In this document: one piece after another, positions 8,561-18,133 of the stretch | Position numbering within the stretch: position 1 is the stretch's first letter | Layout: each line of letters begins with the position of its first letter | Assembly (NCBI GenBank): GCA_938009235.1 | Contig: CALLIK010000005.1 | Span: forward strand, 1 to 64,000 | Reading direction: 5' to 3' | Source of the DNA: an uncultured Caulobacterales bacterium | GTDB lineage: Bacteria > Pseudomonadota > Alphaproteobacteria > Caulobacterales > Maricaulaceae | DNA: 64,000 bases | Program-made: the position numbers and the translations under genes | The notes under the pieces: generated by a model | Seen by the model: only the letters and a program-made list of their open reading frames with translations | Databases searched by the model: none | Told to the model about the DNA's origin: nothing

Positions 8561-9878
8561 ATTTCTCTTACTTGGCGCGGCGCTCACCTGCGTAGCTGCC
8601 TTAGCGGCCTGTTCACCCAATCAACCCTCCATCGATTTGGGCGACCTCGAAGACTATGCCGATTTCCTTGAAGACCAAGGCGATATTATGCCGCCAATCC
8701 CTTTCAAGGCTGAACCCTTGTCAGTTACGGCGACGGGCAAAGTCCGCGCAACGCCCGATATTGCGGTCATCACCGCGACGATCAGCGCCGAGGATGTGAA
8801 TGAATCCAAAGCCGTCAACGCGATGTCTGAGATTATCAATGCGGTTCAGTCTTCGCTGTCCGCGCAAGACGTCGAGACAGGGTTCACGGGCATCAACTCG
8901 CGCCGTGAATTTGACCAAAAATGCCGCAACGCAAATCTAGTCGCGTCACAACGACACTCTCAAATCCAAGGTGATTATTGGTTTAACCGCAGATTAGACC
9001 AACGCGGAGACACCGAAACCAAACGCCGTGCAGACATACCGCGCGTGGCGCAAACTGTGTGCAATGCACAATCCATCAAAGTGACCACTAATATGGTCAT
9101 TCGGATTCAACCCGCCGACGCAGCAGGCGACGCCTTGCGCGCCCTCGCGGATGCAGGCGCAGAAAATGCGAGGCTCTTCGGCTATGACTTTACGGATTAC
9201 GACAGTCTCTATCAGGACGCCGCCGCGAAAGCCGTGAAAATGGCTCGTAATAAAGCGGAGACAATCGCGAGCCTGTCAGGCGCAACGCTAGGTGAAATTG
9301 AAACCTTCATGGTTGGTACACCGTCGCGAACAGGACGCTTTGGACCGCAACCCAATGTCATACGCCCCGCTCGGCCCTATCAGGGTCAAAGTGGGTCTGC
9401 CGTCGACAGGCAAGTGAGAAAGAACTCCAAAAGGCAATATGGAACAAAACCGCCTCCGCCTTCGATGGTTCGCGCTGCACCTGCGCCTGAAGTTGAATAT
9501 TCACCCATGATGATGGAGGATCAGATTATGGCGACAGGCAGTAGACAAGCCGCAGGAGGCGGGGGTTATACCTCAGGCGAAGCCCTCACTGAAACGATCG
9601 TCGTTCAAGAAGCCTCCACTGAATTAATGGTAATCCCAGCGACGTATGAAACGGTCTACGAAAACGGGGTTGCCCGCCGCGTCGTTAAAACGCCTGCGAG
9701 CACTGTCGAGCGTTCAATTCCAGCCGTGACAAAAACAATCCAGCGCAGAAGCTCTACAACCAATGCTTTATCCATGAGCTTGCTCTCTGGACCTCAAACG
9801 ATCGAAGTCACGGCGAACCTGTCATACGCCTATGACACACCGCTCGACGGTAAGGTCATAGTGGAGCCAGAAAACTAG
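8553..9878 (+). CDS. SIMPL-domain lipoprotein with a long insertion (second of a pair)
   Basis: A 441-residue lipoprotein with lipobox ALAAC (Cys20) and a SIMPL start LSVTATGKVRATPDIAVITATISAED, plus the helical block YQDAAAKAVKMARNKAETIASLSGATLGEIETF. Between this block and the final strand (TIEVTANLSYAYD) sits about 150 residues of extra sequence. The insert is Pro/Gly rich, then contains a basic PATYETVYENGVARRVVKTP element followed by ERSIPAVTKTIQRR. Translation is probably coupled to the upstream paralogue (overlap of eight bases). The pair may form a hetero-oligomer, which is inference. Function is unknown. Confidence 0.78.
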   Translation: MSKFLLLGAALTCVAALAACSPNQPSIDLGDLEDYADFLEDQGDIMPPIPFKAEPLSVTATGKVRATPDIAVITATISAEDVNESKAVNAMSEIINAVQSSLSAQDVETGFTGINSRREFDQKCRNANLVASQRHSQIQGDYWFNRRLDQRGDTETKRRADIPRVAQTVCNAQSIKVTTNMVIRIQPADAAGDALRALADAGAENARLFGYDFTDYDSLYQDAAAKAVKMARNKAETIASLSGATLGEIETFMVGTPSRTGRFGPQPNVIRPARPYQGQSGSAVDRQVRKNSKRQYGTKPPPPSMVRAAPAPEVEYSPMMMEDQIMATGSRQAAGGGGYTSGEALTETIVVQEASTELMVIPATYETVYENGVARRVVKTPASTVERSIPAVTKTIQRRSSTTNALSMSLLSGPQTIEVTANLSYAYDTPLDGKVIVEPEN

Positions 9879-9895
9879 GCGCGCGGCGTTAGCGG

Positions 9896-10357
9896 TTAAG
9901 CCTTCTTAGCCCAGCGCCCGCGATCATCTTGTTGGTAATAAGCGAGGCTCGCGCCCTTGCCTTTCAGCGTTTTCCAACGCCCGCGTTCGCGGGATATGTC
10001 GTCTTGCGAACGGCCATTGATCATGACCATGACACGTGCTGCGCCTGCCATATCTGCAATGTCTGCGCCGTCGATCAAGAACACCGCATCAAAGCCCTCT
10101 GCACTCTCGCGTGTCGCGCTCAGGAGGATAGGCTGAAGCTCGGCTTGAGGTTCATCATCACGGCCATGCGGCAGAAACACATCTTCACGAAAGGTCCAGA
10201 GAAGCTCATCCATTTGAGCGAGCTTAGACTCTGGCAATTTCACCAACGCCCGCCAGCCTTTTTGAAGCGTCTTTTCCAACAGTCCAGGGACGACGCCTTC
10301 CAGCGTCGAAGCCTCTAAATGGTAAAACCAATAGTCGGTAGGCGTAGCGTCAGCCAC
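9896..10357 (-). CDS. holC: DNA polymerase III chi subunit
   Basis: Chi links the clamp-loader complex to single-strand binding protein. The 153 residues match HolC along their length: YWFYHLEASTLEGVVPGLLEKTLQKGWRALVK, then LLWTFREDVFLPHGRDDE, and DAVFLIDGADI. Length is normal. Translation starts at GTG (10357-10355) directly after the pepA TAA, giving TAAGTG with GAGGGA inside the end of pepA as ribosome binding site. The pepA-holC order is conserved in many proteobacteria. Confidence 0.9.
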   Translation of the reverse strand: MADATPTDYWFYHLEASTLEGVVPGLLEKTLQKGWRALVKLPESKLAQMDELLWTFREDVFLPHGRDDEPQAELQPILLSATRESAEGFDAVFLIDGADIADMAGAARVMVMINGRSQDDISRERGRWKTLKGKGASLAYYQQDDRGRWAKKA

Positions 10358-11803
10358 TTATCCCTCGTGGTTATCGGCGATCCAACGGTTGAGAAGACGT
10401 ACGCCGAACCCTGTTCCGAAGGTTGGGTTACGGGGGTCTTTGCTGCCATTGACCATGCCTGTGCCCGCGATGTCCAAATGCGCCCAAGGCGTATCTTTAC
10501 CAACAAAGCGTTTTAGGAATTGCGCCGCCGTAATCGACCCCGCAGCACGTCCGCCAATGTTCTTCATATCCGCATTCGGGCTGTTGAGGAGTTTGTCGTA
10601 TTTATCCGACAGCGGCAAACGCCACGGCAGATCAGTGGAAGTATCGCCCGCAGCCGTAAGCTGCTTCGCAAGCTCATCATCTGGTGTGAACATGCCGCAA
10701 TACTCAGAGCCCAAAGCCACGATGATAGCGCCCGTAAGGGTCGCCAAGTCGATCATCGCCGCAGGCTTATATTTCGTCACAGCATAATGCAGCGCATCCG
10801 CAAGCACGAGGCGACCTTCTGCATCTGTATTCTGAACTTCGATGGTTTGACCAGACATAGAGACGACAATGTCGCCCGGAAGCTGTGCTTTGCCATCTGG
10901 CATATTTTCAACAAGGCCAACAATGCCCACGACATTCGCTTTAGCTTTCCGTGTCGCAAGTGCGCACATGGTCCCGACAACCGCCGCAGAGCCGCCCATA
11001 TCACCCTTCATGTCCCACATATTCGCGCCAGGCTTAAGGCTGATGCCGCCCGTGTCGAATGTCACGCCTTTACCGACGAGACACGCAGGCGCATCGCCAG
11101 CTTTGCCGCCATTCCATTTCATAATGACCAATTGGCTATCGCGTTCTGACCCAAGGCCGACACCCAAGAGCGCGTGCATACCGAGTTTATTCATTTCGGC
11201 CTCGCCGAGAACTTCAATCTCTAGGCCCAAGTCAGCCAATCCTTTTATGCGCTCTGCATAGGCAACAGGATAAATCTCATTTGGCGGCGCATTCACGAGA
11301 TCACGGGCCAACACGACGCCATCGCCAGCAGGTCCGTAGTAATTCTCATAGGCGTCTTTTGCCGCGCTAGGGTCGTCGCTCACAACGGTGATGGATTGCA
11401 GTGCAGGTTTCTTGGATTTCGTCGCTTTGGATTTATGCTTGTCCCAAATATAAGCGGCCAAGCGCGCGCCAAGCGCGGCACGTGCGGCGTCATCTGCCGT
11501 CGCATCTGTCCCCTCAAGATGAATCATTAGCTCTGTCTCGCCGCTACCGCGAAGCGATTTTGCCACAGTTGCAGCTGCAATTTCGTAATCAAAAATGTCT
11601 TTGTCGCCACGCCCCGTCATGAAGACGCGCGCACCTGTTTCCACGTAAGTTTGGAAACCGTCACCCGCTTTACCGTGGAAACTCGCGCTTTTGGCCGCAG
11701 CTTTCATCACCGCGCCATCATAGGCATGATCTACGCCGCTCGCAGAGATTACGAGTGCAGACCCTGATTTAGCTGCACCAGACTTAGAAAAACTGACATT
11801 CAT
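10358..11803 (-). CDS. pepA: Leucyl aminopeptidase (M17 family)
   Basis: A cytosolic, hexameric, two-metal aminopeptidase that removes N-terminal Leu and other residues; family members can also bind DNA. The 481-residue protein has the N-terminal macro-like domain (about 1-160) and the catalytic domain with the LVGKGVTFDTGGISLKPG metal/Lys segment, the M17 signature NTDAEGRLVLADAL, and DLATLTGA. Length is typical (480-500). holC follows without spacing; the divergent lptF begins 115 bases upstream, so both promoters are in 11804-11918. Confidence 0.94.
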   Translation of the reverse strand: MNVSFSKSGAAKSGSALVISASGVDHAYDGAVMKAAAKSASFHGKAGDGFQTYVETGARVFMTGRGDKDIFDYEIAAATVAKSLRGSGETELMIHLEGTDATADDAARAALGARLAAYIWDKHKSKATKSKKPALQSITVVSDDPSAAKDAYENYYGPAGDGVVLARDLVNAPPNEIYPVAYAERIKGLADLGLEIEVLGEAEMNKLGMHALLGVGLGSERDSQLVIMKWNGGKAGDAPACLVGKGVTFDTGGISLKPGANMWDMKGDMGGSAAVVGTMCALATRKAKANVVGIVGLVENMPDGKAQLPGDIVVSMSGQTIEVQNTDAEGRLVLADALHYAVTKYKPAAMIDLATLTGAIIVALGSEYCGMFTPDDELAKQLTAAGDTSTDLPWRLPLSDKYDKLLNSPNADMKNIGGRAAGSITAAQFLKRFVGKDTPWAHLDIAGTGMVNGSKDPRNPTFGTGFGVRLLNRWIADNHEG

Positions 11804-11918
11804 GAATTCGCCTCAACCATTGTTTCTTCCTCTGGTAAACGAAGCCTGCTGGTATTAGAAGGGGGACAAACCATTATGAGCGCGATTTTGCGCCGCATGA
11901 GGAACGCCAGCGCATTCC

Positions 11919-13070
11919 ATGAAATTGCTTCAGCGCTATATCTTTACTCAGGCCCTTTCACCTGCGGTCCTGTCCTTGTCTGCGCTCGCCTTGCTCGCGG
12001 TTCTGACGCAATCCCTGCAGACACTCGATTTGATTGTTGAAAACCGCCAAAGCGCGACGACATTTTTCTACATCACAATCCTCGCGCTGCCTCAGCTGAT
12101 TGGGATCATCATGCCTTTTGCGGTCTTTATGGCTGCGATTTACGCCCTGAACCGAATGACGAATGATTCTGAACTCATCGTCGCGAAAGCGACGGGCGTC
12201 TCGCCTTGGGCCATAGCGACGCCTGTTTTAAGGTTAGGCGTCTACGCCTTAGTCTTGCACATGATCATCAACCTGTTGCTTCAACCCCTTTCTTTCCGCG
12301 AAATGAGGTCAGAGATACTGAAAGTGAAAACAGATATTGCAAGCCAGATGGTGCAAGCTGGGCATTTCGTCACTCCAGCGCCAGATTTAACCGTCTATGT
12401 TCGCGAAATTTTGCCCGAAGGTGAGCTCATTGACGTACTAATTCATGATGGACGCGACCCAGAGACAAAATCGACACACACAGCCAAAACAGGACGCTTG
12501 ATAAAGGCGGAAAGCTCGACCTCTTTGATGCTCTATAATGGGTCCGTTCAAACCCCTTTGGATAACGGCGGCTTAGACGTCATTGATTTTGAAACTTATC
12601 AACTCGACCTGTCTGATGTTGTGGCTTTGGATAATGTTCTGCGCTTAAAATCATCAGATAAATTCTTGCATGAATTACTTCGTCCTGACCCTCGGGATTA
12701 CATAACGCCTAAGTCACGAAAGGTAATGGCAGCTGAAGGACATGCGCGAATAGCGACGCCGCTTTGGAATATAGCCCTTGTGCTCATTGCCCTCGCCTTC
12801 ATCCTAAGAGGGCAACATTCGAAGCTTGGTAATAGCCGGAAAATTGCGGTTTGCGCTGTAACAGGTTTCACTATCAGACTAACTGGTTTTGCGCTCGCGT
12901 CTTCTGCGGAGAGCGATGCAGCCCTTAACGCCGTCCAATATGCTTTACCTCTCTTGGTTATACTGCTCTGCATTGCCTATATTTTAAATCGAAAACGCAT
13001 TCGCTTTGGCCGCAAGAAACGAGAAAACTCCTATCGTAAAGCTAAAGTTATCATAGATATGTCCTCATGA
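11919..13070 (+). CDS. lptF: LPS export ABC transporter permease LptF
   Basis: One of two inner-membrane permeases of the LptB2FGC machine that extracts LPS from the inner membrane. The 383 residues show the YjgP/YjgQ layout: two to three N-terminal TM segments (LSPAVLSLSALALLAVLTQS and the QLIGIIMPFAVFMAAIYAL block), the MTNDSELIVAKATGVSPW coupling region, a periplasmic beta-jellyroll (about 130-270), and three C-terminal TMs. lptG overlaps by four bases (ATGA). Confidence 0.92.
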   Translation: MKLLQRYIFTQALSPAVLSLSALALLAVLTQSLQTLDLIVENRQSATTFFYITILALPQLIGIIMPFAVFMAAIYALNRMTNDSELIVAKATGVSPWAIATPVLRLGVYALVLHMIINLLLQPLSFREMRSEILKVKTDIASQMVQAGHFVTPAPDLTVYVREILPEGELIDVLIHDGRDPETKSTHTAKTGRLIKAESSTSLMLYNGSVQTPLDNGGLDVIDFETYQLDLSDVVALDNVLRLKSSDKFLHELLRPDPRDYITPKSRKVMAAEGHARIATPLWNIALVLIALAFILRGQHSKLGNSRKIAVCAVTGFTIRLTGFALASSAESDAALNAVQYALPLLVILLCIAYILNRKRIRFGRKKRENSYRKAKVIIDMSS

Positions 13071-14155
13071 CGGGCGCGCGTTTAAGCCGTTATATCGCGG
13101 GACGCATGTTACGCGGAATCGGTCTCGCGTTCCTAATAGTTACAGCGATAATTACGCTTGTTGATTATGTTGAAGGCTCTCGTAACATTGGTTCAGACGC
13201 AGACTTATCCTCGCTTCAAATGCTTGGGCTAACGACCTTGAAAATCCCAATGCTGATTGAACAAACGATTCCATTTGTTGTTCTATTCGGGGTGATGGGG
13301 GCGCTCACGGGCATGAACCGACGCTCTGAACTAACTGTCATGCGCGCCGCAGGTCTCTCGGCGTGGCAATTTTTACGACCAGCCGTCATAGTGGCTGCCC
13401 TCATTGGGGCTTTGTGGTCAACCGTGGTCAATCCACTTTCCTCGCGTATGATGGGGCAATATGAAACACGTTCATCTGCACTCTTGGGTTCAGTTCAAAC
13501 CAGTAAAATTTGGCTACGTGAAGGCTCAAATTCAGCGCAACGTGTCATCCAAGCGAACAGTCTAGATATTGCGAAAAAGCAGTTAGAGGGTGCCACATTT
13601 TTTGAAATGCAGATCACGCAAGACGGTTCAACAAAATTTGAACGACGGTTTGATACGGCAAAGGCTACGCTCCTGACTCCTGGATATTGGACCCTAGTGG
13701 ACGTTATAGAAAATGCGCCAGGTGAAGACACAAAGCGTATGGCTCTTATCACGCTTCCTACAAATATCGCAGTAGAGGACCTTCGTAAGCAATCTGGACA
13801 ACGCACCAATCCGCCCTTCTGGTCAATCCGAGATGAGATTGACGCGAATGAAAAAGCAGGCTTCTCTGCGCGAACTCTTCGCTTACAGTTTCACAAACTA
13901 CTGGCGCTGCCGTTTCTTCTCGTCGCGATGACATTCATCGCAGCAGGCGTTTCGATGCATTTGGTCAGAGGCGGCGGCACTTTGCGCCTTATGGTTACAG
14001 GAGCGTTGCTTGGGTTTGTTGTCTTTTTTGCGGATAGCGTCATCACGGCCTTTGGCGAGGTTTCCATATTACCTGTAGGTTTAGCCGCTTGGACAGTGCC
14101 TGTGCTTGTCTTACTTCTAGGAATCAGCCATTTAGCCCGTATTGAGGACGGCTGA
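13067..14155 (+). CDS. lptG: LPS export ABC transporter permease LptG
   Basis: Second permease of the Lpt exporter, 362 residues. Visible features are N-terminal TMs (GIGLAFLIVTAIITLVDYVEG and IPMLIEQTIPFVVLFGVMGAL), the coupling-helix motif MNRRSELTVMRAAGLSAWQF, a jellyroll, and C-terminal TMs (LPFLLVAMTFIAAGVSM onward). It overlaps lptF by four bases. In related genomes lptD usually follows, then surA. Here only 103 bases separate lptG from surA and lptD is not present. Confidence 0.92.
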   Translation: MTGARLSRYIAGRMLRGIGLAFLIVTAIITLVDYVEGSRNIGSDADLSSLQMLGLTTLKIPMLIEQTIPFVVLFGVMGALTGMNRRSELTVMRAAGLSAWQFLRPAVIVAALIGALWSTVVNPLSSRMMGQYETRSSALLGSVQTSKIWLREGSNSAQRVIQANSLDIAKKQLEGATFFEMQITQDGSTKFERRFDTAKATLLTPGYWTLVDVIENAPGEDTKRMALITLPTNIAVEDLRKQSGQRTNPPFWSIRDEIDANEKAGFSARTLRLQFHKLLALPFLLVAMTFIAAGVSMHLVRGGGTLRLMVTGALLGFVVFFADSVITAFGEVSILPVGLAAWTVPVLVLLLGISHLARIEDG

Positions 14156-14258
14156 AGCCTGACAGGAGTTTAATGCTTTTTTGCGTTACAGTGTCCTAAA
14201 CTTGCGGCAATAGATACTTGGGTTATAACGACCTTGAACTGAGAAGAAGACGACACCT

Positions 14259-15488
14259 ATGCGCTTTTTGAAGATGACTGCTATCGCCACAGCCCTGCTC
14301 GCAACAGCAGCGCCAACATATGCGCAAAATGCCCCTCACGGCATTGCGGCTGTCGTGAATTCTGACATCGTCACTATTCATGATTTACGTCAGCGCGTTT
14401 TGTTCATGATGGCAACTACGGGTGCGGAGGCTGATGAAGCCAGCATCAAGCGCCTACAAACTCAAGCGCTGCGAAATTTGGTAGATGAACATCTGCAAAT
14501 GCAAGAAGCTGCAAAATATGACCAGTCCATCTCGGATGAAGAAGTAAATACCTCAGTTGCACGCCTTCTGTCGCGCAACGGTGCGGACCCGAACGAACTC
14601 GTCACCAGTCTAGCGGGTGCAGGCGTTTCAATTGAGACCTTAAGAGATCAAATCCGGTCAGAAATTGCATGGCAGCGTATCGTGAACGGCCTATACGGTT
14701 CGCGTATTCGTATTTCCGATGCTCAAATTGATGAAACACTGAACCAAGTTACGGCGAATGCGTCCAAACCTAATTATCATGTCGCAGAAATATATATTGA
14801 AGCTACACCAGACATTGGCGGCATGGACGGAGCCTTAGAAGGCGCCAAGGCCATGATCTCTCAAATTAAAGGCGGCGCACCTTTCCCGCTATTGGCTCAA
14901 CAATTTTCATCTGCGGCCTCTTCCGCTAAAGGCGGAGATGTTGGCTGGGTTCGCGAAGGTGAACTTCGTCCCGAAATTGACACGGCTATCCGCCAGATGG
15001 AAGTTGGAAGTGTCTCAAATCCAATTCAAGTTCCGGGTGGCATATATGTTGTCGCATTGGTCGAAAAGAAAATTTCCCAAGCTGACACGCTCTACAAATT
15101 GAAACAGGTCACGGTTGAAGGCGAACCAGAAGCCGCAAAAGCGCGACTAATTTCTATTCGCGGAGACCTAACAGGCTGCGACACATTGGAATCTGATGTT
15201 GAGTCCATGGACAATATTCTCACAGTCGACATGGGTGAACTTAAATCATCTGACCTGAATGAAGCCATTGTTACCATCTTGGAGAAAACTGACGTCGGGG
15301 AATTATCTGACCCGGTTGATCGTCCAGATGGTGCCACGTCCATTATGGTTTGTAAGCGCGAGACCACGGGTTCTGACATCCCAACACGAGATCAAATTGA
15401 AGACCGCCTACTCGATCAACAAATGGCTCAAGCGTCGAAACGTGCCCTTCGCGATTTACGTCGTGAAGCCACGCTCGTTGTGAGATAA
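14259..15488 (+). CDS. surA: Periplasmic peptidyl-prolyl isomerase / outer-membrane protein chaperone SurA
   Basis: Escorts unfolded outer-membrane proteins across the periplasm. The 409 residues begin with a signal peptide (to TYAQ, about 22). The SurA N-domain starts GIAAVVNSDIVTIHDLRQRV. One good parvulin domain follows (about 175-270: YHVAEIYIEATPDI...FSSAASSAKGGDVGWVREGEL...NPIQVPGGIYVVALVEKK). The second parvulin region (about 280-385) is diverged, as is common in alphaproteobacterial SurA. Gene order lptG-surA-pdxA-rsmA supports the call. pdxA begins ten bases after the stop. Confidence 0.88.
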   Translation: MRFLKMTAIATALLATAAPTYAQNAPHGIAAVVNSDIVTIHDLRQRVLFMMATTGAEADEASIKRLQTQALRNLVDEHLQMQEAAKYDQSISDEEVNTSVARLLSRNGADPNELVTSLAGAGVSIETLRDQIRSEIAWQRIVNGLYGSRIRISDAQIDETLNQVTANASKPNYHVAEIYIEATPDIGGMDGALEGAKAMISQIKGGAPFPLLAQQFSSAASSAKGGDVGWVREGELRPEIDTAIRQMEVGSVSNPIQVPGGIYVVALVEKKISQADTLYKLKQVTVEGEPEAAKARLISIRGDLTGCDTLESDVESMDNILTVDMGELKSSDLNEAIVTILEKTDVGELSDPVDRPDGATSIMVCKRETTGSDIPTRDQIEDRLLDQQMAQASKRALRDLRREATLVVR

Positions 15489-15498
15489 ATCAACCTTC

Positions 15499-16485
15499 AT
15501 GCGCCCATTTGCGCTCAGCATGGGCGACCCATCAGGGATTGGCCCTGAGATTACGATCAAAGCTTGGGAGGCCCTACGCGGGCATCCTGAGTACACATTT
15601 GCTATCATTGCGCCGCCCGCTCTATTCTCGGGCTCATCTCACCGTGTCATAGATACGATAGAGCAATCGCTGGCTGTTTTCGCTGACGCTCTACCGATCA
15701 TCTCAATCAACGGTTTGCAATCACAATCAGGCGCGCCAGATGCGGCACATGCCCCCGCGATCATCCGCAGTATAGAACTCGCTGTTGAACTTTGCCTTAG
15801 CAGTCAATGTGACGCCCTAATCACAAACCCAATTGCAAAACATATCCTCTATGAATCTGGTTTTCGCTATCCAGGTCATACGGAGTTTTTGGGGCATCTT
15901 AGCCAAGATCATGACGCCCCCTATGCGTCTGGACCCGTTATGATGCTAGCCGCGCAGAATTTACGCGTTGGCCTTGCCACAGTCCATATGCCTTTAAAGT
16001 CAGCAGCCGAAGCCCTTTCAATTGATATCATCCTAGACACTGCGCGTGTCATGTTGGGCGCATTAAAAACAGATTTCGGCATTGACGCCCCGCGCCTCGC
16101 TCTGACTGGGCTCAACCCACACGCCGGTGAAGACGGCGCATTGGGACGCGAGGAAATTGAAATCATCAACCCTGCCGCAGAAATTTTACGTGCAGAGGGT
16201 CATAACGTCACCAATGCTCAACCTGCAGACACCTTGTTCCATGCAGAAGCCAGACAAGGCTATGACGCAGTCCTCGCCATGTATCACGATCAAGGCTTGA
16301 TCCCTGTAAAAACATTGGATTTCCACGGCGGCGTCAATATTACATTAGGCCTCCCTTTTATTAGAACAAGTCCGGACCACGGAACCGCTTTCAACATTGC
16401 AGGACAAGGCATTGCTCGTCCCGACAGCTTGATCGCCGCCATCCGTAAAGCCCGAGACATTGCAGGACATCGTCATGAGCCTTAA
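15499..16485 (+). CDS. pdxA: 4-hydroxythreonine-4-phosphate dehydrogenase
   Basis: Oxidises 4-phosphohydroxy-L-threonine in the DXP-dependent vitamin B6 pathway (with PdxJ). The 328 residues begin LSMGDPSGIGPEI, the PdxA signature. They include the metal-binding His segments FRYPGHTEFLGHLS, TGLNPHAGEDGALGREE and MYHDQGLIPVKTLDFHGGVNITLGLPFIRTSPDHGTAFNIAG. Length is typical (about 330). The end overlaps the rsmA start by 11 bases, consistent with the conserved surA-pdxA-rsmA operon. Confidence 0.94.
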   Translation: MRPFALSMGDPSGIGPEITIKAWEALRGHPEYTFAIIAPPALFSGSSHRVIDTIEQSLAVFADALPIISINGLQSQSGAPDAAHAPAIIRSIELAVELCLSSQCDALITNPIAKHILYESGFRYPGHTEFLGHLSQDHDAPYASGPVMMLAAQNLRVGLATVHMPLKSAAEALSIDIILDTARVMLGALKTDFGIDAPRLALTGLNPHAGEDGALGREEIEIINPAAEILRAEGHNVTNAQPADTLFHAEARQGYDAVLAMYHDQGLIPVKTLDFHGGVNITLGLPFIRTSPDHGTAFNIAGQGIARPDSLIAAIRKARDIAGHRHEP

Positions 16486-17320
16486 CGACCTACCTAGCCT
16501 GTCAGAGACGATTAAAACCTACGACCTTGGAGCCAATAAAAAGCTAGGTCAGCATTTCCTTCTAGATATGAATCTAACGGATAAAATCGCACGGCTTGCA
16601 GAACCTTTAGAAGGCTATTCAGTAGCTGAAATCGGTCCAGGTCCCGGGGGACTTACACGTGCGCTTCTGTTGCGCGGGGCTGAGAAACTCGTCGCAATTG
16701 AGATGGATGAACGTTTCATCTCTGCGCTCGCAGAGATTGGCGATAAAGCTGAGGGCCGCCTGGAAATAGCCCAAGGCGATGCCTTGAGATATAATATCGC
16801 GGCGAACCTGAAAGCACCCCGTAAAATCGTGGCGAACCTGCCCTATAATGTCGGCACAAAGATGCTCATTGATTGGGTTACGGCCTCGCCTTTATTCTGG
16901 GAGCAACTTGTGTTGATGTTTCAGTTGGAAGTCGCCGAACGCGTCGTAGCACAGCCTAGCACCGCGCATTATGGTCGTTTAGCTGTCCTCTGCCAGTCAG
17001 TCGCCGATTGCCGCCTTGCCTTTGAAGTCCCCGCTCGCGCCTTTACCCCGCCACCAAAAGTGGACAGCGCAGTCGTTGTGCTAGAGCCGTTGGAAACACC
17101 TTTTGCCGATTTAAAAACCTTGGGTCGTGTGACGCAATCGGCCTTTGGACAGCGCCGAAAAATGCTGCGTAGAAGCCTGCGGAGCCTAGCGGAGCAAAAC
17201 AACCTTGTTCTGGAAGACTGGTTAGCTGGCGCGGAAGTAGATCCACAAGCAAGACCAGAGACATTGCCTGTCAAAGCCTTCCAAAGGTTGGCTCAGGCCC
17301 TTAAAGCGTCTGTTGGATAA
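16475..17320 (+). CDS. rsmA: 16S rRNA (adenine1518-N6/adenine1519-N6)-dimethyltransferase
   Basis: RsmA (KsgA) dimethylates two adjacent adenines in helix 45 of 16S rRNA late in 30S assembly. The 281 residues show KKLGQHFLLDMNL, the SAM-binding motif VAEIGPGPGGLTRALL, the acidic IEMDERF, QGDAL, and the catalytic NLPYNV. I chose ATG at 16475, which gives normal length and an 11-base overlap with pdxA; an in-frame TTG at 16460 would add five residues. Its 3' end overlaps the convergent minus-strand gene by 20 bases. Confidence 0.93.
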   Translation: MSLNDLPSLSETIKTYDLGANKKLGQHFLLDMNLTDKIARLAEPLEGYSVAEIGPGPGGLTRALLLRGAEKLVAIEMDERFISALAEIGDKAEGRLEIAQGDALRYNIAANLKAPRKIVANLPYNVGTKMLIDWVTASPLFWEQLVLMFQLEVAERVVAQPSTAHYGRLAVLCQSVADCRLAFEVPARAFTPPPKVDSAVVVLEPLETPFADLKTLGRVTQSAFGQRRKMLRRSLRSLAEQNNLVLEDWLAGAEVDPQARPETLPVKAFQRLAQALKASVG

Positions 17321-18086
17321 ATTTTCGCGAATCCTCAGATGTGAAGCCTAAAGCTACGCCCACATCCATTAAACGGCGGATCGTCGCTCTGTCACGATTA
17401 TCCGTATCGCGAGCTAGACCGCAGAGGTCACTAAATAAAGTTAGTCCCATTCGGTTAGAACCATTCACACTACGCCAATAGCGATGAATAATAAGACTTA
17501 CTTTCTCTCTCCCGCGAATTCCTGCTGCAAGCTTGTGGAAAGCTTTTTGCTTGCGTCCAGTTCCCAATCGTAAGATTGTTTCCAAACGTGACAACATGAG
17601 TGCATCCCGCGCCTCAAATGCAAAAAAGCACAAGCGTATCAAAGTTTCGGTTCTAAGATCTAAATCAGTGCTCAGGTATTCTGTAGACACCCCTACTAAA
17701 GTTGCAGGAACAACTTTTTTCCTACGAGTACTTTCATAGGACCTCTGGCCAATACCTGCTTCTGGCGTAGGCGCAGATTGAGGATGAAAACGAACCCAGA
17801 GGTAATGTCCATGACCTTCGACCAAAAGCTGCACACATAGCGCAAGACCTGCGCCGAGTAAGAACCAAGGTAAATGGACAAAAACACTCCCTAAAGCCAG
17901 CCCAAGCAGAACTCCAAAAAATCTAACGTTTTGCCCGTGATACATTGCGACTAATGTGACGAGAGCTGCGACATAAACTAAAGCGCGTATGAGAATACGG
18001 TCTCCGCGCGAACCATCCGCCATCAACCCACACAGAGTCGATGTGATCGCAAACCCCAAAATTATAGCGAAGCCAACTTCAATCAT
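17301..18086 (-). CDS. Membrane protein with C-terminal TerB-like helical domain
   Basis: A 261-residue protein with an N-terminal membrane region (hydrophobic segments about 3-20, 33-48, 54-70 and 72-92) and a soluble helical C-terminus. The tail, about 140-260, has the alternating acidic/helical pattern of TerB/DjlA-type domains (LFSDLCGLARDTDNRDRATIRRLMDVGVALGF). DjlA-like proteins carry TerB plus a J domain; no J domain HPD motif is present here. It lies 47 bases after gmk on the same strand and could be cotranscribed. The assignment is weak and function is unknown. Confidence 0.5.
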   Translation of the reverse strand: MIEVGFAIILGFAITSTLCGLMADGSRGDRILIRALVYVAALVTLVAMYHGQNVRFFGVLLGLALGSVFVHLPWFLLGAGLALCVQLLVEGHGHYLWVRFHPQSAPTPEAGIGQRSYESTRRKKVVPATLVGVSTEYLSTDLDLRTETLIRLCFFAFEARDALMLSRLETILRLGTGRKQKAFHKLAAGIRGREKVSLIIHRYWRSVNGSNRMGLTLFSDLCGLARDTDNRDRATIRRLMDVGVALGFTSEDSRKFIQQTL

Positions 18087-18133
18087 TACGCCAACTTACG
18101 ACGCAATCGTTTTTTTTCGGATTAAGTTAGGCT

